This document shows positions 25,625 to 34,449 of a stretch of DNA of 39,168 nucleotides, piece by piece. The notes below the pieces were generated by a model. The model was not told the DNA's origin. It searched no databases and worked only from the letters and a program-made list of their open reading frames with translations. Made by a program: the position numbers and the translations under genes. How positions within the stretch are numbered: position 1 is the stretch's first letter; each line of letters starts with the position of its first letter. Source of the DNA: Chlorobiaceae bacterium (lineage in GTDB: Bacteria > Bacteroidota > Chlorobiia > Chlorobiales > Chlorobiaceae); NCBI GenBank assembly GCA_013334525.1, contig JAAXXK010000025.1, forward strand, positions 1 through 39,168. The letters are read 5' to 3'.

Positions 25625-28495
25625 TTATGAAGCCTGCAGGCCGCCTATTGTTGCCGCTATGCTCTCCATTTCGATTTTCAGGAACCTTCCGGTATGCGAA
25701 TCCTCATTCAGGGCGACCTCTTCCGGTGTTCCTTCAGCCACGATCATTCCCCCTGCGTTTCCTCCTTCCGGTCCGAGATCGACGACCCAGTCGCTGTTCC
25801 TGACGACATCCAGGTTGTGCTCGATGATGATGACCGTGTTTCCCTTGTCGACAAGCCGCCTCAACACCATGAGCAGGTGCTGAATGTCCTGGAAGTGCAG
25901 GCCGGTGGTCGGTTCGTCGAGGATGTAGAGGGTTTTGCCGGTCTGGATTTTGGCCAGTTCAGCCGAGAGCTTGATGCGCTGTGCCTCACCGCCCGACAGC
26001 AGGGGGGATGGTTGGCCGAGTTTCAGGTAGCCGAGCCCGACGCTCTGCATGGTGGTAAGAATCCTCCGGATGCGCGGGAAATCGACAAAGAATTCAGATG
26101 CCTCCTCAATGGGCATTTCAAGCACATCCGCAATCGATTTTCCCTTGTACTTGACCTGCAGGGTCTCCCTGTTGTAACGCTCGCCTTTGCAGTGTTCGCA
26201 GTGCACATAGACGTCCGGCAGGAAATTCATCTCGATTTTTCTCGTGCCCGCCCCCTGGCATACCTCGCAGCGCCCCCCTTTTACGTTGAAGCTGAAGCGC
26301 CCAGCCTTGTATCCGCGTATCTGCGCTTCCGGCAGCCGGGTGAAGAAGTCGCGGATGAAGGTGAATGCCCCGGTATAGGTCGCCGGGTTCGACCGGGGCG
26401 TTCTGCCGATCGGTGACTGGTCCACGTTGACCACCTTGTCGATGCGATCGATGCCTTCAACGCCGTTGCTCGGAAGGGCAAGAAGCTTCGAACGGTAGAA
26501 GTGGCGGGCCAGGATCGGGTAGAGCGTTTCGTTGATGAGCGTCGATTTGCCGGAGCCGCTTACACCGGTGATGCTGATGAGGGAGCCGAGCGGAAAGGCG
26601 AGGTCGACGTTTTTCAGGTTGTTGCCCCTGCAACCGCTGATCTTCAGGTATTGCTGCTCACCCTTTTCGCCGGTCGTTTCCGGCGGGAACGATACCGAAA
26701 CCGTACCGTTCAGGTATCCTGCCGTGACCGAATTCGGGCCGAGATTGTCTGCTGCTCCCTGGGCGACCACCTCACCGCCGTACTCTCCTGCGCCGGGTCC
26801 GAGGTCGATGATCTCATCGGCCTCAAGCATCGTGTCTTTGTCGTGTTCGACCACGAGCACCGTGTTGCCCAGGTCCCTGAGCCGTTTGAGCGACTCGATA
26901 AGCCGGTGGTTGTCGCGCTGGTGAAGGCCGATGCTCGGTTCGTCCAGCACGTAGAGCACCCCGCTGAGCTGTGAGCCAAGCTGCGAAGCCAGCCTTATGC
27001 GCTGGGCCTCGCCGCCGGACAGGGTCAGGGAGTTCCTGTCGAGCGAAAGGTAGCTGAGCCCCACGTTCAGGAGGAACTCAAGCCTTTTTGCGATTTCGTG
27101 CACCACCGGCGTGGCCACAAGAAGCTCTTTGGCTGTCAGGCGGCCGGGGAGGGCTTTGAAGAACTTGAGGGCTTCGGGTAGAGGCATCGATTCCACTTCC
27201 GCAATGTTGAGCCCATCGATCTTCACCTGGAGGCTCTCCTGTTTCAGCCTTGCCCCACCGCACAACGGGCAGCTTTGCCTGATCATGAAGCTTTCGGCCC
27301 ACTCCCTGAGCTTGGGAGTGCTGGCGTTCAGCCGGATCTCTTCGACATAGGGCACGGCACCCTGGAAAGTCTGTGGATAGAGATGCTCCTTTCCCGCATA
27401 CGAATAACCGACGTCGAACGTCTTGGTGCCGGAGCCGTAGAGCAGGATGTCGAGCGCTTCGACCGGTACGCCGGCGAGCGGCGTGGAGAGGGTGAAGTCG
27501 TAGGTTTTTGCAATGGAACGGATCACCTGCCAGAGGTTGCGCTTGCCCGGTTTCCCGAAAGGTTCAAGGCCGCCTTCCTCAAGCGATCGTTTCGGGTCGG
27601 GCATCATCAGCTCGGCCGAGAGCTGCATGATGTCGCCAAGGCCGTTGCATTCAGGGCAGGCGCCGAAGGGGGAGTTGAAGCTGAACTGGTTGGGCGCGAG
27701 CGTATCGACCGGCACCGTGCCATCGGAATAGGCATACTTTGTGCTGAAATACATCTCCTTGCGAACATTGTCGTCAGTGTCGCAAATGACCGTCGACTTG
27801 TGCTCTGAGAACGAGATGGCCAGCGATACAGCCTCTTTCAGCCGATCCGCGATGGTTGGCCCGGCAACCAGGCGATCCACGACCAGCTCGATGGTATGGC
27901 TTTTGTAGCGTTCGAGTTGCATGCCAGCCGTCAGCTCGGCGTACTCTCCGTCGATGCGTGCCCTGAGGAACCCTTTTTTTGTCAGCCGATCGAACAGCTC
28001 ACGGTAATGGCCTTTCCGGCCGCTGACCAAAGGCGAGAGTATCTGGATTTTCGTGCCTGCGGGGAGCTCGAAGATCGCTTCGCAGATGCTCTCTTCGCTC
28101 TGCTTCTGCAACATCTGCCCGGTGGCGGGATCGTAGCGTCTTCCCGCCTTGGCATAGAGCAACCTCACGAAATCGTGGATTTCGGTTACCGTGCCCACCG
28201 TGGACCGTGGAGAGCGGCTCGTGCTTTTCTGGTCGATCGAGATCACCGGCGACAGCCCTTCGATAAAATCGACGTCCGGGCGCTCTATGTTGCCGATGAA
28301 CTGCCTCGCGTAGGGAGAGAGCGTCTCCATGAAGCGGCGCTGCCCTTCGGCATAGATCGTATCAAAGGCAAGGCTCGATTTTCCCGAACCGGAAATGCCG
28401 GTGATTACGACCAGCTTGTTGCGTGGGATCTTGAGCGAGATGTTCTTGAGGTTGTGTACCCTCGCTCCGCGTATGGTAATATGTCTGAAATCCAT
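25625..28495 (-). CDS. uvrA: excinuclease ABC subunit A
   Basis: UvrA is the damage-recognition ATPase of nucleotide excision repair. The 956-residue protein shows two ABC modules: Walker [20 protein letters not shown] at 33-51 and [17 protein letters not shown] in the second half. Signatures are [12 protein letters not shown] and [12 protein letters not shown], each followed by an LDEP Walker B. The C-terminal zinc finger is intact (CEVCQG then HCEHCKG). The N-terminal finger keeps only CPEC at 280-283; the expected partner pair around 256-260 reads YSDG, and the CxxC usually seen near 122 reads DPATG. Gene identity is certain. It stands alone on the minus strand. Confidence 0.97.
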   Translation of the reverse strand: MDFRHITIRGARVHNLKNISLKIPRNKLVVITGISGSGKSSLAFDTIYAEGQRRFMETLSPYARQFIGNIERPDVDFIEGLSPVISIDQKSTSRSPRSTVGTVTEIHDFVRLLYAKAGRRYDPATGQMLQKQSEESICEAIFELPAGTKIQILSPLVSGRKGHYRELFDRLTKKGFLRARIDGEYAELTAGMQLERYKSHTIELVVDRLVAGPTIADRLKEAVSLAISFSEHKSTVICDTDDNVRKEMYFSTKYAYSDGTVPVDTLAPNQFSFNSPFGACPECNGLGDIMQLSAELMMPDPKRSLEEGGLEPFGKPGKRNLWQVIRSIAKTYDFTLSTPLAGVPVEALDILLYGSGTKTFDVGYSYAGKEHLYPQTFQGAVPYVEEIRLNASTPKLREWAESFMIRQSCPLCGGARLKQESLQVKIDGLNIAEVESMPLPEALKFFKALPGRLTAKELLVATPVVHEIAKRLEFLLNVGLSYLSLDRNSLTLSGGEAQRIRLASQLGSQLSGVLYVLDEPSIGLHQRDNHRLIESLKRLRDLGNTVLVVEHDKDTMLEADEIIDLGPGAGEYGGEVVAQGAADNLGPNSVTAGYLNGTVSVSFPPETTGEKGEQQYLKISGCRGNNLKNVDLAFPLGSLISITGVSGSGKSTLINETLYPILARHFYRSKLLALPSNGVEGIDRIDKVVNVDQSPIGRTPRSNPATYTGAFTFIRDFFTRLPEAQIRGYKAGRFSFNVKGGRCEVCQGAGTRKIEMNFLPDVYVHCEHCKGERYNRETLQVKYKGKSIADVLEMPIEEASEFFVDFPRIRRILTTMQSVGLGYLKLGQPSPLLSGGEAQRIKLSAELAKIQTGKTLYILDEPTTGLHFQDIQHLLMVLRRLVDKGNTVIIIEHNLDVVRNSDWVVDLGPEGGNAGGMIVAEGTPEEVALNEDSHTGRFLKIEMESIAATIGGLQAS

Positions 28496-28725
28496 TGGTG
28501 ACGTTTGACTCTCCTGAACCGGAAATAATTAAAATGCCCTGTATTACAATCTATGAATGTTCCGTCAAACAGCAACGGCCATCTCCTCTTTACGGGTTCA
28601 ACCGGCAGGGAGTCGATAAGGTTTCATTGCGTGGAAAAATCTTTGAAAATCGAAGCTATGCCGTATATTCCACCTGTCCGACAGGACGAAGGTATGTATT
28701 ACTAAAGATAAATCGATATACGACC

Positions 28726-28893
28726 ATGGATGTCATGTACAAGCAGAAGGCTGAGCCCGGCAAGCAGTGCCAGGAGTGCCAGAGCTTCACCGTCAACAGC
28801 GCCAACCCGGCTGCCGGCACTTGCTTCGGCAAAGATGTCGTCGCCGAAGGCGGCTGCATGTTCTTCAAAAAGAAAGAAGACGAGCAGAAGTAA
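28726..28893 (+). CDS. HiPIP-like four-cysteine small protein, 55 aa
   Basis: The 55-residue product begins MDVMYKQKAEPGKQCQECQS and has cysteines spaced C-x2-C-x14-C-x10-C, ending GGCMFFKKKEDEQK. The spacing and the EGGCMFF end resemble a minimal high-potential iron-sulfur protein, in which four cysteines hold one 4Fe-4S cluster, though it lacks the aromatic residue usually before the last cysteine. There is no signal peptide, whereas most HiPIPs are exported. A strong terminator follows 24 bases after the stop. The ATG at 28726 is chosen because the frame upstream has no family character. HiPIP function is inferred. Confidence 0.72.
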   Translation: MDVMYKQKAEPGKQCQECQSFTVNSANPAAGTCFGKDVVAEGGCMFFKKKEDEQK

Positions 28894-28916
28894 TCCGGCC
28901 TTTACACCGGATGCAT

Positions 28917-28947
28917 AAAAAAAGGCGGCCCTGTGGTCGCCTTTTTT
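28917..28947. terminator. rho-independent terminator after the HiPIP-like gene
   Basis: A-run, GGCGGCC-CTGTG-GGTCGCC-type stem (7 bp with one G-T pair) and a T-run form a symmetrical terminator 24 bases after the stop. Confidence 0.9.
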
Positions 28948-29008
28948 CTTTCCCCGGATTTTCCCGAATCTCCCACGCACTGAACAAAAATACCGACACT
29001 CCAGTAAT

Positions 29009-29038
29009 GATCACCTTGTTGTAGACAGCTTGGTGATC
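29009..29038. repeat. inverted repeat
   Basis: GATCACC and GGTGATC pair perfectly around a 16-base loop in the 265-base gap between the HiPIP-like gene and the convergent DUF2142 gene. No T-run follows. Its role is unknown. Confidence 0.4.
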
Positions 29039-29214
29039 GAACTGTTCATTTTCATTTACCACTCCTCGCAAGCCAATGTTGCGTCCATTCATTTGGCACT
29101 ATTTTCAGTCATAGTGGTGATGAACGCTCAAGGCATCAGAGGTTCCATCTTCATGCATCAAACGGGCGGATGGTTCGGAAATGTCTATGGGACGGGAGTT
29201 ATAGGTGCTTTTCC

Positions 29215-30627
29215 TTACATATAATAGCGTTGCAGTATCGCAAAAAGCGCATTGATGCAGACGATGGAGCTTGAGCAGACTATCAGTATGACCAGCAGAT
29301 TCGATAATGCTTTTCGGTTTGATATCCAGAGATCGTCCAGGGCTCCGGCGATAAATACGTATACCGGAATCATGTATCGGCCCTGACTTCCCTCAACGCT
29401 GCCCAGCCCGACCGGCGTCCATGTTATGTACAGGCTCAGCGAAAGCATGAACATGGTCAGGATCGATATCGCTATCATCAGCAGGGAGTCATATCTTTTC
29501 CGATAAAGAGAGCCCAGAAATCCCACGAACAGAAGGGCATAGATCAGTATTTTCATCAATGAATACGACCAGCGGGACAAGACGATTTCGAGCCATCCCA
29601 AAACACCGATCATTTCCTGTATCAATGTCCTGATGTTTTTGAGTGCGTTGAACAATACCACGTTCACCAATACCATCGGATTTGCTTTCAGATAAGCTAC
29701 CTGCAGGACCGGATTTGCCTGGCCGTACAGGGGAATTTTGACGCACGGCGCCACCATCAATGTCCAGGCGGCTATGACCCCGATAACCAAAGCGCCGAAA
29801 GCAGCCACGACAGTTCGGTGGTCACGATGCTTCAGGTAGACATGGATCAGGAAATAGATGAAGATGAATATATAGGGGGTTTTCCCGAGGACCAGCAGGG
29901 CCAGCATCATAAGGCCCAGCAAATGCCGTGCAAAGGTTCGGCTTGCGCCAAGAGGATTTTCGTCTGTTCCTGTTATCAATGCAATTCCAAGTGCTGCCGC
30001 CGAGATCAGGATTCCGTCCTGTGAGAGTGACGCATACTCGAACAGGGTCATGGGTAGCGACAAAAGTATGAACAACAGCAGTTTGCCTCGTCCTGCCGTC
30101 CTGATGGCCAGGAAAGACAAGAGAACGCAAGCCATGCACGACAGGTATCTGGAGAAATAAAAAGAGGATATGACATTCGCCTTCATGCTTCTGGCTGCCA
30201 GCAACCCCAATGCCTGAACGGCATAACCTGTCGGAAAGTATACCGCGGTGTTGTTGTTGCGCATAAATACGGTGCCGGACTCCCAGACGATATTCGAAGG
30301 TCGTACGTTGTTTGCTGTAATCACGTCAACCTTGACATCTGCATGAAAAGGAATGCTATGGTAACCTTTGATATCGAATACCTTTTTGACTGATGATGAG
30401 GTCATATTGCCGACATTTGACTTTTCCATCAACAGCGGTACTAAATATCCTCTGGATACTTGATCTGTTTTGATAAAATGTGCAAACTCGTCAGGAACCT
30501 GGAATGCCGGGGTTAAAAAAACCATAACGCTTGCAATAGGTGCGATCATTACAAGCCATAGCAGATGAAGGCGTTTATAAAGCCAGGGCATTCTCCCTTT
30601 ACTGCTTTCCATATCCTTATTCATCAT
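29215..30627 (-). CDS. DUF2142-type polytopic membrane protein
   Basis: The 470-residue protein has about 10-11 hydrophobic segments. After the first helix comes PDEFAHFIKTDQVSRGYLVP, and after a periplasmic loop FPTGYAVQALGLLAARS and EYASLSQDGILISAAALGIAL, the hallmarks of the DUF2142 family. Members are often glycosyltransferase-like (GT-C-type topology) and found with surface polysaccharide genes; the reaction is unproven. I chose the ATG at 30627, which overlaps the stop of the 65-aa gene as ATGA. A much longer upstream reading would overlap that gene entirely and has no family character. No glycan genes are nearby. Confidence 0.8.
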   Translation of the reverse strand: MMNKDMESSKGRMPWLYKRLHLLWLVMIAPIASVMVFLTPAFQVPDEFAHFIKTDQVSRGYLVPLLMEKSNVGNMTSSSVKKVFDIKGYHSIPFHADVKVDVITANNVRPSNIVWESGTVFMRNNNTAVYFPTGYAVQALGLLAARSMKANVISSFYFSRYLSCMACVLLSFLAIRTAGRGKLLLFILLSLPMTLFEYASLSQDGILISAAALGIALITGTDENPLGASRTFARHLLGLMMLALLVLGKTPYIFIFIYFLIHVYLKHRDHRTVVAAFGALVIGVIAAWTLMVAPCVKIPLYGQANPVLQVAYLKANPMVLVNVVLFNALKNIRTLIQEMIGVLGWLEIVLSRWSYSLMKILIYALLFVGFLGSLYRKRYDSLLMIAISILTMFMLSLSLYITWTPVGLGSVEGSQGRYMIPVYVFIAGALDDLWISNRKALSNLLVILIVCSSSIVCINALFAILQRYYM

Positions 30628-30821
30628 GCCTTTCGGGATACCAATATTTTTCTGAAAGCATAACCGCCGATAAAGGCGATACCGGGCGCCGGGATTTGTG
30701 CTTTCGCCGGATGCCGCCCTGATACTTTCACATAAATCTTTACTGTACCAAAGGTAAGGATTGCTCCGACAACCCCCGATACAAGAAATACAATTAACCC
30801 GTAAAGTCTTTTGTAATTCAT
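30624..30821 (-). CDS. small membrane protein, 65 aa
   Basis: The product MNYKRLYGLIVFLVSGVVGA... has one clear membrane helix (about residues 7-27), then a basic segment (KIYVKVSGRHPAKAQIP) and GIAFIGGYAFRKILV near the end. Its TGA overlaps the ATG of the DUF2142 gene, a coupling that makes it likely to be real and a partner of that protein. I do not recognise a named family. Confidence 0.65.
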   Translation of the reverse strand: MNYKRLYGLIVFLVSGVVGAILTFGTVKIYVKVSGRHPAKAQIPAPGIAFIGGYAFRKILVSRKA

Positions 30822-31142
30822 TCTGCCAGCCTCGAATACCAGACAGCCGGTGTAATGGAACGAAAGCTATAAACCTGCCGGGCACCCTTTATACGGGAGC
30901 CTTTGGGGACCCGGTATGTTGTAAATTTCAGGACGCCGACAAAGTGGATCCGCCTGGGGGCAGGCAAGCCAGGGGCCGAGCCATTGGAGGCTGGAAAAAA
31001 TATTTTTACAAGAGTTGAAAGAACAATGGCTCGGCTGGCGTCTTAATAATTGTAAAGGATGCAAGATGGTGCTCCTGCAATTGTTCATGATGACGTATTG
31101 ATACAGAGAGTTTTATTACAAGTACAAAAAGAGAGGCTACCT
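30822..31142. other. divergent intergenic region
   Basis: About 320 bases separate the 65-aa membrane protein gene (minus) from the Arg/Asp-rich exported protein gene (plus). No gene is supported. The main structure is an inverted repeat at 30976-31034. AAAAAATATTTTT inside its loop may be part of a promoter. Confidence 0.4.
30976..31034. repeat. 11-bp perfect inverted repeat around an AT-rich centre
   Basis: CCGAGCCATTG (30976-30986) and CAATGGCTCGG (31024-31034) are perfect complements, extendable by one more pair. The 37-base loop includes AAAAATATTTTT. It lies about 110 bases upstream of the exported repeat protein start. Confidence 0.65.
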
Positions 31143-31757
31143 ATGAAAAAACAGATTTTGTTGGCAATCGGGGTTGCTGGGCTGTTCACATGCCTTCCGC
31201 AGCCTGAAGCAAAGGCAGACGTCCGGGTTGGTGTCAGTATCCCTGGCGGTCCCCGGTTCGCTTTTGACAATCGGCCCGATTTCGTCTATCTGGATCGCTA
31301 TGGTTTCGCGGTTTCCCATGGAGGGCCATATGATGTCGTTTACTATGGCGATGCCTACTTCATCTTCCGTGACGGAATGTGGTACCGGGCTTATGACTAC
31401 AGGGGCCCGTGGTCACGTATCTGGGATCGTGACCTTCCTTCCCAGATAAGGCGACACCGTTGGCAGGATATCAGGCGGTTCCGTGATGTAGAGTACCGCA
31501 GGCACGATCGCGGGTACTGGGATGAACGATTCAGGCACGATCGCGACCAATGGCGTGGGCGTGATGACCGGCGCGGCCCTGATAGAGGCCCAGGTTATGA
31601 TGACCGGCGTGGGCGTGACGACAGACGCGGTCCTGATGACCGCCGCGGTCCCGATGACCGTCGTGGACCTGACAGAGGCCCGGGTCCCGATGACCGTCGT
31701 GGACCTGACAGAGGCCCGGGTCCCGATGACCATCGTGGTCCCGACAGAGGCCGGTAA
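31143..31757 (+). CDS. exported Arg/Asp/Gly/Pro-repeat protein
   Basis: The 204-residue product starts with a signal peptide (MKKQILLAIGVAGLFTCLPQ, likely cut after AKA near residue 25). A domain of about 90 residues rich in aromatic residues follows (FVYLDRYGFAV, YYGDAYFIFRDGMWY, AYDYRGPWSRI). The last 85 residues are nearly all R, D, G and P in repeats such as DDRRGPDRGPGP. The repetition exists in DNA too: a 36-base unit starting at 31653 recurs at 31689 and partly at 31725. GAGAGG precedes the ATG. It should act in the periplasm or envelope. I do not recognise a named function. Confidence 0.82.
   Translation: MKKQILLAIGVAGLFTCLPQPEAKADVRVGVSIPGGPRFAFDNRPDFVYLDRYGFAVSHGGPYDVVYYGDAYFIFRDGMWYRAYDYRGPWSRIWDRDLPSQIRRHRWQDIRRFRDVEYRRHDRGYWDERFRHDRDQWRGRDDRRGPDRGPGYDDRRGRDDRRGPDDRRGPDDRRGPDRGPGPDDRRGPDRGPGPDDHRGPDRGR
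31653..31756 (+). repeat. 36-bp tandem repeat within the Arg/Asp-rich gene
   Basis: Units starting GATGACCGTCGTGGACCTGA at 31653 and 31689 are identical over 36 bases. The third, from 31725, is diverged and truncated. As 36 is a multiple of three, changes in copy number would keep the reading frame. Confidence 0.85.
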
Positions 31758-31790
31758 TCTTTAATTGCGCCGAGACTTTCAATCGAGTTG

Positions 31791-31826
31791 GCAGGGGGCT
31801 TGTGATGAGCCCCCTGCTTTTTTTTT
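31791..31826 (+). terminator. strong rho-independent terminator
   Basis: GCAGGGGGCT pairs perfectly with AGCCCCCTGC across a 7-base loop, followed by nine Ts, 33 bases after the stop of the Arg/Asp-rich gene. Confidence 0.95.
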
Positions 31827-31998
31827 CCCCCTTTAGAGCACTAACCGGCATATAACCCCCTTGCCTTTTACAAGCGCTCTGTTCCTTCCACCCATGGCTT
31901 TTCTGTTCGATCTTTTCGTATATTTTCATAACTGCATTTCCATAAAGCAGTTTCAATAGAAACGTGCAAATCGGATCAATAACCATTCCGGAGCGAAC

Positions 31999-32187
31999 AT
32001 GAAGAAAAATATGGGCGAGAAAGATCGGGTATTCCGTCTTTTTTTGGGAACACTCCTGCTGGTGTATGGCGTTGTTTTTCTCAATCCTGTGGGAATTTTC
32101 GGATTGATTCCCCTGGCAACGGGTCTGACCGGTTATTGTCCTCTTTATGACTTGCTCGGCATCAAATCCTTCCGTTTCGAGGATTGA
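31999..32187 (+). CDS. DUF2892 (YgaP transmembrane-like) protein, 62 aa
   Basis: The product MKKNMGEKDRVFRLFLGTLL... has two hydrophobic helices (about 13-29 and 31-45) and the conserved GLTGYCPLYDLLGI ending, the mark of DUF2892 proteins, which in YgaP form the membrane part next to a rhodanese domain. No rhodanese is attached here. Such small proteins are common near sulfur metabolism genes, though none are adjacent. A terminator follows directly. Confidence 0.85.
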   Translation: MKKNMGEKDRVFRLFLGTLLLVYGVVFLNPVGIFGLIPLATGLTGYCPLYDLLGIKSFRFED

Positions 32188-32198
32188 CACATGATTTG

Positions 32199-32230
32199 CC
32201 CCGGGCTTTCGCCCGGGGTGCTCTTTTTTC
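32199..32230 (+). terminator. rho-independent terminator
   Basis: CCCCGGGC-TTTC-GCCCGGGG is a perfect 8-bp stem followed by TGCTCTTTTTT, 11 bases after the DUF2892 stop. Confidence 0.93.
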
Positions 32231-32287
32231 TGCCCGACAATATTCAGGAACATTCATTCAGATTTAGAACGATGGCTGGCCGGTAGT

Positions 32288-32866
32288 TTACCTGACATTG
32301 CTGATGCTGTTTTTCACCGTATCGTGTTTACTCTTCATGATGTTGCTCACCGCTGTGTATGATCTGTTCTCGTTCTGCATTTGAGACTGCAGTTGGAGAT
32401 ATTGCAGGTTGAAGCTCATCTGCATCTCCTGCATCGGCTTTGAATCCATTTTGTTTCCGATGTCGCCTGCGGCTATGCCGCCCAGGCAATACTCTGCCAG
32501 GGCTCTCTGCTCCGAAGGCGCAAGGCCGGGGATTGTTTCATTGATGATTTGGCCGGTTGATGCGAGCATGTTTTTTCCTGAGGGTATGGGTAGCAGCCGC
32601 GTTTTAACTTGTTCGGTCAGTTTGTCAAGCGTAGCCCGATCTGTGGCGCTCAGCTTCGAGCGAACCCTCTGGTGCCGGGCGATCATATCCTTCAGTTGGG
32701 CTTCATCTTCGGGACTCAATGTCGAGCCCATAATGTTACTGTTCGTAGCCGCATGGATAGGTGAGGCAGAGGCTTGTGAAACAGTTTTCTTCTCTGCCTG
32801 GCAAACCAGGGCGCTGAATAAGATCAAAATGGCGAAAATCGCACCGGACTGTTTGATCACTCTCAT
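32288..32866 (-). CDS. exported hypothetical protein, 192 aa
   Basis: The protein begins with a signal-type segment (MRVIKQSGAIFAILILFSALVCQA, probably cleaved near residue 24). A Ser/Ala-rich spacer precedes two helical regions: SPEDEAQLKDMIARHQRVRS and the C-terminal QYLQLQSQMQNENRSYTAVS, which continues to ISNVR. The function is not recognised, but the helical, Gln/Asn/Lys-rich tail reads like a conserved exported family. GGAG stands 6 bases upstream of the ATG. The gene is convergent with the DUF2892 gene and has a palindromic AT-rich sequence upstream. Confidence 0.75.
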   Translation of the reverse strand: MRVIKQSGAIFAILILFSALVCQAEKKTVSQASASPIHAATNSNIMGSTLSPEDEAQLKDMIARHQRVRSKLSATDRATLDKLTEQVKTRLLPIPSGKNMLASTGQIINETIPGLAPSEQRALAEYCLGGIAAGDIGNKMDSKPMQEMQMSFNLQYLQLQSQMQNENRSYTAVSNIMKSKHDTVKNSISNVR

Positions 32867-32886
32867 ATTTATCTCCGTTTGGGTTT

Positions 32887-32923
32887 AACTTTATACTATA
32901 AATAACCGGTATTTATAAAGTTG
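32887..32923. promoter_or_regulatory. AT-rich inverted repeat upstream of the exported protein gene
   Basis: TATAAATA-ACCGG-TATTTATA is a perfect 8-bp palindrome, and AACTTTATA / TATAAAGTT flanks it in an interleaved way. It lies 20-55 bases before the minus-strand start at 32866, so it may be an operator or promoter element. Confidence 0.45.
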
Positions 32924-33100
32924 ACCAAAGGCTGTGGATTATTTTATGTCTGCATTTGGGGATAGAAAGGATTGCGATTCGATATATGGGCATTAATTGA
33001 CATCGACAAGATGTAGCCCATAGGTTGAATACGGTTGGCGTTCTGGTAATTAAGAGGTATAGTTGGCTACTATTCCTGAAATTCATCACGGTTATTCTCA

Positions 33101-33724
33101 ATGAAAATAAGCTTGGCAGACAGCGTTGTGGTGCTGGATTTTGAGACTACGGGGTTGTCTCCGGAGTATGGTGACCGGGCGATTGAGATAGGGGCGGTGC
33201 TTGTTGAGGACGGGGTTATTGTAGACCGCTTTCAAAAGCTGATGAACCCGGGATTTCGGATCAGTTCGTTTATTGAGGGATACACCGGAATAACCAATGC
33301 AATGTTGAAAAGCCAGCCTGGTTGTGAAGAGGTGATGGCTGAGTTTTCAGGTTTTATATCGGGTCGCAACATCGTCGCCCACAACGCCTCATTCGACCGG
33401 CGCTTTCTTGATGCAGAGTTGAAACGGATCAATCGTGCCTATGATGGTGCTTGTTGTTGCTCGCTGTTGGTGGCGCGACGCATATACCAGGACGCGCCTA
33501 ACCATAAGTTGCAGACATTGGTGTCTCATGCAGGTATTTCCCAGACAGGCAAGTTTCACCGTGCGTTGGCCGATGCAGAGATGACCGCACTCTTATGGTT
33601 GTCGATGATCGAGCGTATCAGGGCATACTATGGCATCCCGGAGATCTCCTTTGATCAACTCACTGAATTGTCGCGAATTGACAAACTCAATGCCCACGGT
33701 TATCTCCGTTCGCTGGCAAAATGA
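33101..33724 (+). CDS. DnaQ-like 3'-5' exonuclease (DEDDh family)
   Basis: The 207-residue protein is a stand-alone exonuclease domain: ExoI motif [12 protein letters not shown] (D13, E15), Exo[20 protein letters not shown] (D99) and Exo[16 protein letters not shown] (H153, D158) provide all the DEDDh catalytic residues. This is the fold of the DNA polymerase III epsilon subunit, but no polymerase clamp-binding tail is evident, so it is an accessory nuclease rather than certainly dnaQ. Codon use (many TTG leucines, lower GC) differs from the window's core genes, which suggests acquisition by transfer. No Shine-Dalgarno sequence is obvious before the ATG. Confidence 0.9.
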   Translation: MKISLADSVVVLDFETTGLSPEYGDRAIEIGAVLVEDGVIVDRFQKLMNPGFRISSFIEGYTGITNAMLKSQPGCEEVMAEFSGFISGRNIVAHNASFDRRFLDAELKRINRAYDGACCCSLLVARRIYQDAPNHKLQTLVSHAGISQTGKFHRALADAEMTALLWLSMIERIRAYYGIPEISFDQLTELSRIDKLNAHGYLRSLAK

Positions 33725-34449
33725 TTGAATATAATTCGCAGCGGAATTCCTTTCGTTCGAATAGCCCTTAATCGATCACTTCAACGGATCAGGAGGTTCT
33801 GGCGGCGTAGTGAATGTTCCAGCTAGAAAAGCGTATGATGTTTTTGTAGTTGATTATCTGAGAGAAGAGGCGGTCTGACAACTCAAGATGAGGTCGCCTC
33901 ATTGAATCGTCGGGAGCACCAGGCCCGGCATTTTCATGGATAACCGAAAGGACTCTGCACCAACGCCACCAGACAAGAATTCTACCCTTTCTTTGCCTAA
34001 TCCGGAGCTCGCCTTTGAATTGCATGGCTGTAGCTTGGCGCGGCCAGTATTTCGGCATTACTGATATTTTTTCAGAAAAAGCTGTTTGTGAATTCAGGCG
34101 ATAATTGTCTGAGCGGGTATTGGCAATAACCGAAACAAACTGATATGACAGCGCCTGATCCATGTCCAATGCGATTGGGATATGCAGCTACGGTTCACTA
34201 TTAATGTGCGTAAACGGTCATCTGGAGAGAAAAGTATTTTGATTCCTCCTTATTAAATGTGTATAATTACTATTTAAGATTTCATATTTATCGGTTACTG
34301 ATATTATATGCGAATTTATAAGGATATCCTATGGTCGTCAGGCTGGAAATTCATTTTGGCATTTAAGGTTTTGTAGATCCAGGGACGGATTGTGTTATGT
34401 ATGTGTGTGCTTATTATTAACAATTGTGAACAATGACAAGGAGGTAAAC
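33725..34449. other. AT-rich gap of about 720 bases with no confident gene
   Basis: The stretch has one open frame on the minus strand (33789-34163, 124 codons from ATG) with an odd composition rich in R, W and H and no recognisable motif; it is probably chance or a decayed gene. From about 34230 on the sequence is very AT-rich (AATTACTATTTAAG, TGATATTATATGCG) and likely contains the promoter for the cupredoxin gene. A short palindrome AGGATATCCT lies near 34320. Confidence 0.5.

Noticed and set aside
30628-30885. N-terminal extension of the DUF2142 frame
   Set aside because: It would overlap the 65-aa gene completely; the ATGA junction gives a better start.
33789-34163. 124-codon minus-strand open frame
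   Set aside because: Unusual residue composition, no motif, no ribosome-binding site and AT-rich context; probably chance or a decayed gene, so only described as part of the gap.
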